Translations under genes and position numbers: made by a program
Source of the DNA: Biomphalaria glabrata
Taxonomy: Eukaryota > Mollusca > Gastropoda > Planorbidae
Reading direction: 5' to 3'
NCBI RefSeq assembly: GCF_947242115.1
Contig: NC_074711.1
Span: 55,264,963 to 55,328,962, forward strand
DNA length: 64,000 nucleotides
In this document: piece by piece, positions 1 through 9,719 of the stretch
How positions within the stretch are numbered: the first letter of the stretch is position 1
Layout: each line of letters begins with the position of its first letter
The notes under the pieces: generated by a model
Databases searched by the model: none
Seen by the model: the letters and a program-made list of their open reading frames with translations, nothing else
What the model was told of the DNA's origin: nothing

Positions 1-134
1 ATAGTTTTGTCTTGAGTGTTTTATTTGTTTTTTGGCTTTTGTCTGTATGAGCAAAGAGAAAAGAATTTTGATAAGTATAACTTGTATTATATGAGTGTTC
101 TCACCTGTTTGTAATTTAATAATAACTTGAAATA

Positions 135-396
135 AGAAGTTATTTTATAGACACAAATATTTTACCATAACAGAGAAGATACAAGACACCAACCACAAAA
201 ATAAACAGACAAAAGAATTCACATGTTCCCTTAGCAATTAAATCATTGAATAAAATTCAACTTTCTGATGTAAACATTACATGAAAGGTTTAACTCTGTT
301 ATGAACATTATCACTTTTTGTGTATTTTTATGTGTAATACACAACTTTAAGACACTATTTCCTCACGGATAATAAAGAGTATTATTATTAAGATAA
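135..396 (+). mobile_element. LINE family A, old 3' end fragment (copy A3)
   Basis: The stretch matches, at low identity, the last ~260 bases of the LINE copies at 29906-33112 and 45658-48392, in the opposite orientation. Shared landmarks are GATACAAGACACC, AAACAGACA, CAATTAAATCATT and the terminal CGGATAATAAAG followed by a short TATTATTA tail. It has no coding capacity left and is clearly older than the other two copies. It lies downstream of the last visible TAF1B exon, probably in an intron. Confidence 0.65.
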
Positions 397-680
397 TTTA
401 AGACACAAGTATAATTAAACAGTGAAGTAGTTAGGTATACTTTCAAAACTTGATTGAGGCTGACATTCATTATTCAAGATTATTTTCCTAGATAAATGTT
501 AGTGTCAGTACTTTCTCTTATTTCACTACATTTAATTAACAATTGTTGAGTGCTGCTTTATCTATGTAATTTGTAGGCATCACTGTTTCAGCACTCAGCT
601 TCACCTTTATATTTATAATTTTTGTGAGAATAGTTTAAAACATTAACTGTTGATTTATAAGCAAGCAAAAAAAAAAATAC

Positions 681-3600
681 CTTTTCTAATATTGTAGTCT
701 TTTTCATTTTTTTGTTAAGAGGAGTGTCAAATGAGCCTCGGCGTAGTTCTCTTGTGAAGAAAAAAAAAAAGCTGTTTATATCTGATACTGGTAGTTGGAA
801 ATGAGTAATATCCGATTTGCAGCTGTTAAAAAAACTTTAAAATTATTAATTTTGAATTGTACAAATGTTTCCAGGTTCTGAAAATCTGAATATGATTTTT
901 ACAATGTATTTAAATGTTAATGAGTATTGAACTCATACTGCTAACTAAATAATTAACTCTTTGACTCTGTAGCGATGCGCCCAGCGTTGATTTCACTTGG
1001 CTATGATGTGCAGATCAATGTTTCCATCATCAGTGCTTTGAAAGTTAGTTTTTTCTATTTTTTTTCCCAAATATGTTTTTCTATACTTAAAACTTTATCT
1101 AAATTAGTTTCCCTTTGCAACATCTTTAATTTTTTTTTTAAAACATGTTACTACCAAGAAAGATGTTTTTAAAGTTTGGGGTCTTAAAATTAAAAAGGCT
1201 CTTTTTTCTTTACATTGATGTTCCAGATCTTTGTGATGTGGGATAATGAGCTCCAGATAATCATTTTATGTGTTTTTAAAAGTGCTATACATAAAACTAT
1301 ATAAAAATAGAAATAAATATAAGTAAAAAAAAATATTTTGAATTAATTTAGATCATAATATATTTCCTAGAGCTACAGCTGTTGACTTGTTCATACTCCA
1401 TCAGTTGTACATTTTTTGCAAGCCAAAAGGGGTAAATATTAGTTTTGCCCAAATGTGAAAATAATTCTGGAGTCAAAGAGTTAAATGTATTTTTGGGAAT
1501 TTACAATAAGTACACTGAAAAATGTTTACTAACAGAATACTTATAAATATATCATAAAGTACAAAATTTTAATTTATATTTTTTCTAGTACAATAGTTGA
1601 AGACTTGAAAAAAAAGCCCACAGGACTATTAGTTGAATTTCAAAAACTAAAAGAAAATGAATCTTGAAGATGTACAAATGTTAGAAACAGAATTTACTAA
1701 TAGGATAATCAAGAAACAAAATTGGTCATTGCATATGTTCTACTTTGTCTTTTATGTGTAAGTGACTTAAATAAAGATGTGACCTGTTTTAAACTGGTCT
1801 ATTTCAATTGACCAATATTACATGATGATTAATTGTACTTACAAAAACCCATAGATCACAAGGTCTGAGAGGGGTACTTTACTTTTTTACTTTACCAAAG
1901 CCTTAACCCAGTTAGCTAAAGGTGTAAATATGCAGACATGTATAAACCTAACAGTAATCTGTAGCACTGAAATAAAATGAAGATTGCCATTTCACAAAGC
2001 ATTAGATCAAAGATTTTGTTAACTATTTCTCTCTTAATTAATGATACCATCTTTGATTTGATCTCATTAAATTAAATTAATTTTTGGTTTTATAAATTTT
2101 AATGTGTGTAATATAAAATGAGAATGCATTCTATACCAAAAGTAATGTTTTCTGATTACAAACAAAAATGTTATTGAAGTTTAAACATAACAGGGTACAT
2201 ATGTACATATGTGAAAAATTAACAATTCTGTCAGAACATGGAAAATAATTACGGAGATAAAGAGTTAAAATTGTTAAATTTATTTCTATGTTTATTCATT
2301 ATGGTGTTTTTCTAAAAGGCATTTTGAAACCTAACAAAGTGTGATGGCATAGCTTACAATCTAAGCTAACTGAAATAATTTCATGACAAATTATATCATT
2401 ACTTACCTTGCTCTTCCTACTCTGAATTTCTCAACAACATCTGGCACAATCCTTTCATCATCACAAAAGGCCACGCCAAGTAGAGACAAATAATTAGCCC
2501 AAATGGTAAAAATAATATCCTTATAAAATTTAAAAAGAATAAATTATTTCAATATTTCAAGACAAACAAAATAGAAAACTTAGAATTTAGTTTTAAAAGT
2601 CTTATTTTAACACAAACTGGAATAATTTCAAACTTTTAGTTCACATAAAATTCAGATGGAATGTGATACCTTTAATTCTTCTTTGGCCCCTAAACCAACT
2701 AGAGCCTCAGCTTGAGCAATAATAATTATTTGATATGCTTCATATATAGTCCAAGGCCTTCCCAAATCTACTTCTGAAAATAGTTTAATAAAGCATGTCT
2801 TTTATTAGATGAAACTAATTCTCTAGGGTTAAGTACAATTGTAAAGAGTATATAATATATATATACTGGTGACCTTCATTTAGGCTCAATATATGTTGTA
2901 TATATTTAAATAATAGAATATTTATTAATAAATGTAAACCACTCCTGAAAGTATCAGTTTTTATTTACCATTTTCACAATATGTTTGAGACATTTTCTCA
3001 AGGAAGAAAATGACATCCTAACTTGGATGTGTAAAGTAAAATAAAGTTATCTTGAAACCCATTGGATGGTTGTTGGAAGCATCAATCAGGACCAACATTC
3101 TGGATGTGTCTAGAGCAATAAATGCATATCAGATCCAAGTCCTTTGTAAGAATTCTTTGCTTTCTAAATAAATGTATACCCATTGGATCTGAATCATCTC
3201 AATGGCTAAAAAATATCAATATTTCAAAATATAAGGCTCTACACCACCCTACCATACCCTTGATTCAAAAGTCAAGCAGTTAAATTCTTGTAGACTATGT
3301 ATCATGCATGTGCACATACTGTAGAAAAAATTGAATGCTTCATCTGTAATCTTGTTTGTAGGAACCTATAATACTTACTAGGTCTATATGTTCCTCTTGT
3401 GGCGCCATCATTTTGTGATGATTTTACTTGGTGAATAGCATTAACATCAGCACAGAAATCAACTTCTTGAACATGGAGGTCCTAGGTAGTTTTTTTAAGA
3501 CATATAATATTTATAATAAGCTGTAGAAAACGCCAGGTAGTTCTTTTTTTTAACAATTATTAATAAGTTTTATTATTTTAATAGTATGTATATATGTTAT

Positions 3601-6567
3601 TTAAAATTTATTGCATTATTATTCTAATTTAGTTATCTTTAATTATGTAAACTATTTATCTTGAACGGATTTTACATGTCTTCATGCCTTTCCACATTCA
3701 TTCAAGAGTTTAGTTAATTAATGCGACGTCAGGAATATTTTCGCATCATCTTCTAAGTGTAGATCTAAAAGCCTATAGGAATATTATAAAGTCTAGTACA
3801 TCTCTACATTTGTTTAACCAGGATTCTTTCTTGGGGTTGGTGATGGGGGACAAGGGGGGGGGGGGTAATGAAGAAAATATAAAAAAATCTAACATTCATT
3901 AGTTATTAAGATAAAAAGAAATGCGCTACTAATTTACAATGTATATGATATGTGTTGTGTAAAGGAGGTATATTTTAAAAATATTTTATTTTTCTTGACC
4001 TTCATGGTCAAAATCAAATACTGAGTCAGCCACAAACATTGAGCTGTTAGACTTGTGGAGCCACGCTACATTTTCTTTTACATTATTTTATTAATATTTT
4101 GCCACAAATCACTAATGCGCTACAAATTTTAAAAAGACAAAGTAGTAGGCAATCTAAAGCCTACCAAAGCAAAAAAAAATGATCTCTACAATTAACAAAC
4201 AAACACAGTGATAGGCACAACCTTTATTCTGTATCTCCTTTTGTGTTTTTTTTTTGTTAACCAGGTAAGCTAAAAGTAAAACTTGTCTAATCAAGCAATT
4301 GAGAGTGGGAAAAGTAGCACTGACCTCCCATCAAACTTGAGTTGGTGTATAAAGAAACTGATGTAAAAAAAAGAAAATTGAAGATAATAACATTTTAAAA
4401 TAAAATAAAGTAACTATGAATCGTTCGTTAGCGTACTGAGAGTTTTCATCAAGTTTCAAAGCAGGGAATAGTGTTTGATAACATCAGTGACAGGGCTGGA
4501 CCTCATCGAACTGACCCTCAATGTCTATGGCATCACATTTTATTGTAAATATGCATAGAGTGAGACAATACAACATATAAATAATATATATATATTATAT
4601 ATTTAATATATTGTTACACATCAATATCTATTAATACTATTGAAAAATAGATGACATCAACAAGTTTATAGATGTTTGAATTTGTTTCCTAGGACTAATA
4701 ATTTCAGAGGTATAGATCTATTTTATAAAGATATAAAGTCTAAAGTGTCTAAACATTTAAAGATGATAATTGTAAATTATAATGGTAAATATGCGATGGA
4801 TGGAAGACAAAAATTACCATACTGACCATACTCCATAGAGTCACTGGTGGTCCATAGCCATACATTTCAATCTTTCATACATCTACTGAATGATCTAGAC
4901 TAGACTTACCTACTGCCTACTACCTAGAGTCCTAGATCAAAATTTTGAGTGTTCAGATTCAATCAAAGTTCTAAATTCTAAGTCTATAACTCTATATAGT
5001 ATATAAGTTAAGTAGACTACTCTAACTCTTACTCTTAGCTCTAGGCCTACCAGTCTAGATTCTAGTCATTGACTCATTCTATTTCTACTACTAGTTCTAG
5101 ATCTAGATCTATGGTATGTCTAGACACTCTAGCTCTATAGTAGTTTATTTATTTCGGACATTACATGAATTCGGACATTCGCTGTTTTTTTGTGGTCATT
5201 AAATAATTATTTTAATATGTATTATACAACTAGCGCGCTGTATAATGTGCTTGTCCATTTTCCAATGATTCTAACCCAATTTCCTTCCATTTAGCTGTCT
5301 TTTTATGTAAGAAAAACGAATTTCAAATTTGTTAGTCAGGTTGTTGTTTTTTTCCTATGTTACCCAGATGACTTTACCTCTTCCTAGAGTTAAGACTATA
5401 TTTTTTGATTGGCTAAGTCTATACTAATGAGCCCGGCAACATTTATTCTGTTTTTGGAGCTAATTTATTTGATTCATAAGCCAAGTTTTCTAATTCCATA
5501 CCAAAAAAAAAATTAATACGGTGTCCGAATTAAATTACGATTTTCTTACCAAAATTTATTTCGGACAGCCAGTTTTGGACATCAATAAAAATGATCTTAT
5601 ATTATATTTGTTCGTTTGTTTTTTTTTTTTTAAAATAAAGAATAAATGGGCAAATGTTTGGAGTGAGCTTGGTACATTGAATGAAGTTAAATGCTTAGAT
5701 CTAGACCTACTAGATAAATCTAGATTTATATATAATATAGAGAATATAGAGGATTCAGTTAGGCAAGAATGGCTATCGTAACCTGTAGGGGCCTACTATA
5801 CTAGAAAAGATCATCTGTATTAGAAATTTATTAAATTAATAAACAAAAAAAAAAACACAAACATTCAACACACATCTAATCATGCAAACCCCAAACATTC
5901 AACACACATAAAATAAACAAACATAAAATAAGTCTAAAAGTCGGTGCAGAAATCACTATTCCAGTGACCTAATTTTGGTAGAATAAGTGTGTTCATATTT
6001 TTATTTTTTGTGTTCGTATTTATGCATAGTTTGAAAACATCATAATGATTTCACGTGAGGGGCTATGCCTGGGGATCTTAAAATTTAGTTAATGTTAATA
6101 TAGAATTAAAATCTGAGTTTATTGATGCCTAAATATAGAGACTGTCCGAAATAAATTATGATGTCCGGAATCAAATAATGTGGGTCAAATGTGTCCGAAT
6201 TAAATGAAAACACACGGCCTCTTTGACCTTAAATATAATAACAAATATAGGTTTGAGGAACAAATATAAGTAGCCATCCTTATTCTCCTTTAACTAAAGA
6301 AGATTTTGATACGTCATTTTCTTTTCTATGTCAAACCATTGTAAAATAATGCGCTGTCAAAGTCAAACTTTCAAATTTGGGCCTATAGGTGTCCGAATAG
6401 CATAAACTACTCTAGATCTAAATATTAATAATCTTTTATTCCTCTTCAGCTCTTCCTCTTACTTTGAAGTTTCTCACCTGCGACTGGGTTCCACATTCTG
6501 TACAAAAGTACAGCCCATCCTGTTCATCGTAATCTTTATTGCCACAGACGTGACAATCAAAAGGCAT
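681..6567 (-). CDS. TAF1B: TAF1B, RNA polymerase I TATA-binding-protein-associated factor subunit B (5' part, 5 exons; continues past left edge)
   Basis: Exons on the minus strand, in order: 6478-6567, 3379-3481, 2670-2773, 2407-2519, 681-750 (480 nt, residues 1-160). All junctions are GT-AG and keep phase. Exon 1 encodes a zinc ribbon, C5-x2-C8 and C22-x2-C25, with the family hallmark CTECGTQSQ. Exons 3-4 match the TAF1B cyclin-fold start (GRPWTIYEAYQ, AQAEALVGLG, IWANYL). TAF1B is the TFIIB-like subunit of the SL1 (Rrn7-type) complex that recruits Pol I to rDNA promoters in the nucleolus. The start is the first ATG before the ribbon. Exon 5 is less sure: it fits phase and splice consensus and encodes a basic stretch (ELRRGSFDTPLNKKMKK), but I cannot match it to family motifs. 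Human TAF1B is about 590 aa, so roughly three quarters lies outside. A second in-frame donor follows exon 1 (see findings). Confidence 0.85.
953..1484. mobile_element. piggyBac-like non-autonomous element, 532 bp
   Basis: It is bounded by TTAA at both ends. The 11 bases inside each TTAA are exact inverted repeats (CTCTTTGACTC / GAGTCAAAGAG). The TTAA target duplication and CTCTTTG-type termini are characteristic of piggyBac elements. The interior has no long open frame; a 65-codon frame at 975-1172 is not recognisable. It sits in TAF1B intron 4. Confidence 0.75.
1849..1893 (+). repeat. 3' end fragment of tRNA-derived SINE family S1
   Basis: CATAGATCACAAGGTCTGAG plus GGGGTACTTTAC matches the 3' end of the fuller SINE copies at 8004-8268 and 53184-53425. 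Only the tail is present. Confidence 0.6.
2019..2268 (+). mobile_element. piggyBac-like MITE, family M1 copy 1 (250 bp)
   Basis: Flanked by TTAA, with imperfect inverted ends TTAACTATTTCTCTC and TTAACTCTTTATCTCC (read inward from each side). It is homologous over its whole length to 16893-17147 in reverse orientation: shared blocks include ATGATACCATC, CTCATTAAATTAAATTAAT, CATAACAGGGTA and AACATGGAAAA. Two unlinked copies sharing exact TTAA ends define a MITE family. It lies in TAF1B intron 4. Confidence 0.8.
4880..5135. repeat. CTAGAT-type low-complexity tract
   Basis: A run of overlapping words TCTAGA, AGATCT, CTACTA and CTAGAT with little else. It is AT-rich cryptically simple DNA in TAF1B intron 1. 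A shorter tract of the same type lies at 6600-6670, directly upstream of the TAF1B start codon. No gene is seen. Confidence 0.6.
5137..6412. mobile_element. Unclassified element with repeated TTCGGACA motifs (candidate DNA transposon)
   Basis: TTCGGACA occurs in direct form at 5153, 5170 and 5560, and as its complement TGTCCGAA at 5522, 6143, 6192 and 6390. One-mismatch forms occur near 5573 and 6162. The outermost copies sit in similar inverted contexts: AGTAGTTTATTTATTTCGGACA on the left and AGTAGTTTATGCTATTCGGACA read inward from the right. This resembles terminal plus subterminal repeats of a DNA transposon. No transposase or clear target duplication was seen. The right end lies about 65 bp from TAF1B exon 1. 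Confidence 0.4.
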
Positions 6568-6884
6568 TTTTTAAAGTTTAAAATTACTACTGTCAGTACT
6601 GATCTAGCTCTATAGTACTAGATCTATATAGATTATACTAGAGTCTATCTATATAGACAAGATTCTAGTCTAGATAAGATTTTTTTTTCGTTTAAATTAA
6701 ATACAATTTCATTTTTGCTTTTTGTGAATTAATGAAACTTGATTTTTTTTCGCCTTTTATCTTAATATTTTTATAATATTATAATTATTTATCAATCATC
6801 TTGTCAGAATATTTAGATCTAGCGCTATAAGAAATTGTAGAATGATCAGTGCCACTAGGCCAGCCTAACCATAAAAACTAACTA

Positions 6885-7205
6885 TGCATAATAATTGTGG
6901 AAAGTTTCAACTAGATCTGAGAATGGGTGTGGGAGAAATATGTACAGTTATCTAAGGAACAAAACCCAAAATCAAAATATTTAGCCATATGGCTTAATAA
7001 TGAAAGATTAATTTTCTTTGTTAGTATAGAACACAATCAATAATCACCATTAATTAACTGATTGATTGGTATTTTTAAAATTTATTTAATCATTTTTAAG
7101 TTACACTAAATAATTGTGTGGCTTAATTGATCCAAAAATGGGTGCGGGAGAACATGTTTAAAATTTTTATCAGACAAATTGAGTGAGATATATTAAGCAC
7201 TTCCA
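6885..7205 (-). repeat. Interspersed repeat family R, copy 1
   Basis: Contains two partial copies of a motif set read on the minus strand: TATATCTCACTCAATTTGTC, then TTCTCCCGCACCC, then GATCAA and a block ending CACAATTATT. The same order occurs at 22150-22300, 35602-35835 and 40265-40372. The class is unknown; there is no coding capacity. Confidence 0.5.
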
Positions 7206-7581
7206 TGGTGATGAGTACTTGAACCATGCTTGAACTATAAACAAACTCAAAGGAAGTAAGTGTGTCCCGTAATGCCGAACTCAACAGCAACACAGACGAA
7301 AGGCCAACAATCGATAAATGGAGTCGATGCTGGTGTTGAAACAACAAAGTACGTTTAATACTCAATAACTGAATAAGGGAACCGTCAGATGTACTCTATT
7401 TCTTATCCGTCTATATAATTCTTCTTACTGTAAATGAGAAAGCGTCTTGATTCTAGTGTCTCTAAGAACGTTCTTACTTTTTAAAGATCTATCACATCAT
7501 TTGTCACTAAGTAAAACTTTCCCCCTATTCCCGAAACAAATACCTAATTCCTAATCATGTCATAACAGATAATATAACCCT

Positions 7582-7675
7582 AAGGTGACCAGACGTCCTA
7601 ACTTGGACGGGACAATCATGCTTTGGACTCAGCCACCGTGTCCCTTTTATTGATATGGTACTTCCCAAATAGACA
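7582..7675 (+). mobile_element. Fragment of a hAT-type element end
   Basis: AAGGTGACCAGACGTCC resembles the TAGGGTCACCAGACAC terminus of the complete element at 10163-10754. No partner end is visible, and the LINE fragment follows directly. Confidence 0.35.
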
Positions 7676-7995
7676 CTTTTTTTAGGGTACTAAAGTAAGA
7701 GCGGAGGCGAGGTGGCTGAGTTGTCATCATCATCATTGAGTGAGGGCTTGAGAGGCTCAAATGCTCTCTTGCTAAAGCCCTGGACAGAAACCCTGCTGTA
7801 TTGCGTAGTGTATTCATACAGTTCGAGAATTTTTGGTTTCCCAGACCTGTCGAGACGGAGATCAGCAAGTCTGGAGCAGTCAAACAGAATATGAGGCACG
7901 GTTTCCTCTTCTTCGTCGCAGCTGAGGGACCCTGAATCGAAATTTCGCCATAGCCGTGAGAAATATTTGCCAACAGGACAGTGGCCTGTGCTGCA
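7676..7995 (-). pseudogene. LINE C-terminal fragment (zinc-knuckle region after RNase H)
   Basis: Read on the minus strand, it encodes a stretch containing SCDEEEETVPHILFDCSRL followed by an acidic tail. This is the Cys/His region that follows the RNase H domain in I-type LINEs. Both neighbouring frames are open for only part of it, so it is a decayed fragment. It may belong to the same class as the RNase H fragment at 36370-37150. Confidence 0.55.
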
Positions 7996-8003
7996 CTGTG
8001 CTA

Positions 8004-8268
8004 TAACAGCTGAGTGGTAAAGCGCTTGGCTTTCAAACCAGGGGTCCTGGATTCGGATCCTGGTGAAGACTGGGATTTTTAATTTTGGGATCTTTGGGCT
8101 CCTCCGAGTCCAAATGGGTACCTGACATTAGTTGGGGAAAAGTAAAGGCGGTTGGTCGTTGTGCTGGCCACATGACACCCTTGTCAACCATAGGCAACAG
8201 AAACAGATGATCTTTCCATCATCTGCCCTATAGACCACAAGGTCTGAAAGGGGAATTTAAAAAAAAAA
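8004..8268 (+). repeat. tRNA-derived SINE, family S1 copy a
   Basis: The 5' head holds a Pol III A box (GCTGAGTGGTAAAGCGC) and a B box (GATTCGGATCC), as in tRNA genes. It is followed by a fixed body (TTAGTTGGGGAAAAGTAAAG, GGTTGGTCGTTGTGCTGGCC) and an end ACAAGGTCTGAAAGGGGAA with a short A tail. Other copies are at 53184-53425 (+), 11527-11735 (-) and 1849-1893 (+). This is not a functional tRNA gene. Confidence 0.8.
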
Positions 8269-9602
8269 GTAAGAGCAGCTAGTGACATAAGGTCATCAGT
8301 AGTTTTGTACTGAGACATACTTTCTATCATTTATACTACTAAGAGAGAGGCATACTTCTCATGATGATGTGTTAATCCCCTTTAGACAAACTAAAATACT
8401 TTTCCTACCAATAGCTGGGCTCCCCACATGATCCATTAATAAATAAATTGAGGAAAATTAAGGCAACAGCTAGAGATTATGTAAATCATCAAAATTCAAA
8501 CTATGATTACAACACTCATGCTTGGAACCAGTTACTTTTTTGTATTTTGTAAATGTGCTTCAGACTTTGTAGTTTTGCAAAAATAAAAAAACAGTTTATT
8601 CTTTTCCTATAGATTATGATTCTTGTATTATCTGGTTGTATAAAGAAGAGTGTGAAGCTTTTGAGGTTAAAGAAAGACAAAGTGTTTGAATAGAGAACAT
8701 ATAGGAAGTGGGAAAACATTAAAATAATAATCATAGACAATACCAAATTAAACTTAGACAACTCATGGCCATTCATGAAGAATTTAATAGCATTCATGTT
8801 AATACATAAACTCAAAGATATGAGAAGATATCTATGATGATGTAAAAACAAATCATAAATAGATTTCAAGACAACAATATCTGTATCATTTGAATGAATG
8901 AAAAAACATTAAAATATCTATTTTACAGACTAGATAAAAAAAATATTATTTTGTTTTATTTCCCCTTTACTCAATATCTAAGACATTGTACAATCAAACA
9001 ATGTAAAAAATGAAAATATCACAAAGAATTGAAGGTTAACAAAGAAAGTAATATAAGGAGAAAACCCTGGAACCTTTTAATGAGCTTGATTTAAGAAGAA
9101 AACACACACACACACAGTTTTACTATTCACACCTGTTGACTTTTATAATAAAATAATAGATTCCTTTATTAGTCAGTACTCTGCCTTTAAACTACTGATA
9201 AATATGTTCTATAAGTTACTTTTAGTCTTAGATTTAAAATGTACAATAAGAGACAAATTTAACATTGTTTATTATTAAATAGAATAAAAATTGTCTTATT
9301 TTATTTTTTTTAGCAAAATCTATTCCACAACCAGGACTTTGCAGACATGTTGATGATGCATATAGTTTAAGAAGTTTCTGTTCATTATTTTTTAAATGGA
9401 TAGCATCTTTTCAGGCATTAAAAAAAATTAACCATTAAACATACTTAATTATTACACTGTGATTTTAAATAATATACTTGTTTTAAATGTTACCCCCTAT
9501 TTATGTTAAGGATTGACAATACCGAATGAATTTGAAAAATCTTTGTGCCATTAGCAGATTAAGAAATATTTGTACTTTTACATGCTTTTGTAAATTCCTG
9601 TT
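8269..9602. other. Intergenic DNA between TAF1B and STX18, no gene seen
   Basis: AT-rich sequence with a (CA)n run near 9103. A 117-codon open frame on the minus strand (8516-8869) is hydrophobic and low complexity, with no recognisable domain. The part nearest STX18 is probably its 3' UTR. Confidence 0.5.
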
Positions 9603-9608
9603 TTTATT
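9603..9608 (-). terminator. Candidate polyadenylation signal of STX18
   Basis: AATAAA on the minus strand about 112 bases after the STX18 stop codon. Another AATAAA lies at 9165-9170. Position only; no transcript evidence. Confidence 0.4.
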
Positions 9609-9719
9609 TTTTTAACATTTAGATAATTAAACATTCTGATACAATACCAGTTTAGGGAAATATTTCATACATCCAATGCAGATCAAGCAAACATATCTGT
9701 CAATACTATAAATGTAATA

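Noticed and set aside
975-1172. 65-codon plus-strand frame starting MRPALISLGYDVQINV
   Set aside because: It lies inside a TTAA-bounded piggyBac-like element and has no recognisable domain.
8516-8869. 117-codon open frame on the minus strand
   Set aside because: Hydrophobic and low complexity, with no domain or splice partners; it probably lies in intergenic DNA or the STX18 3' UTR.
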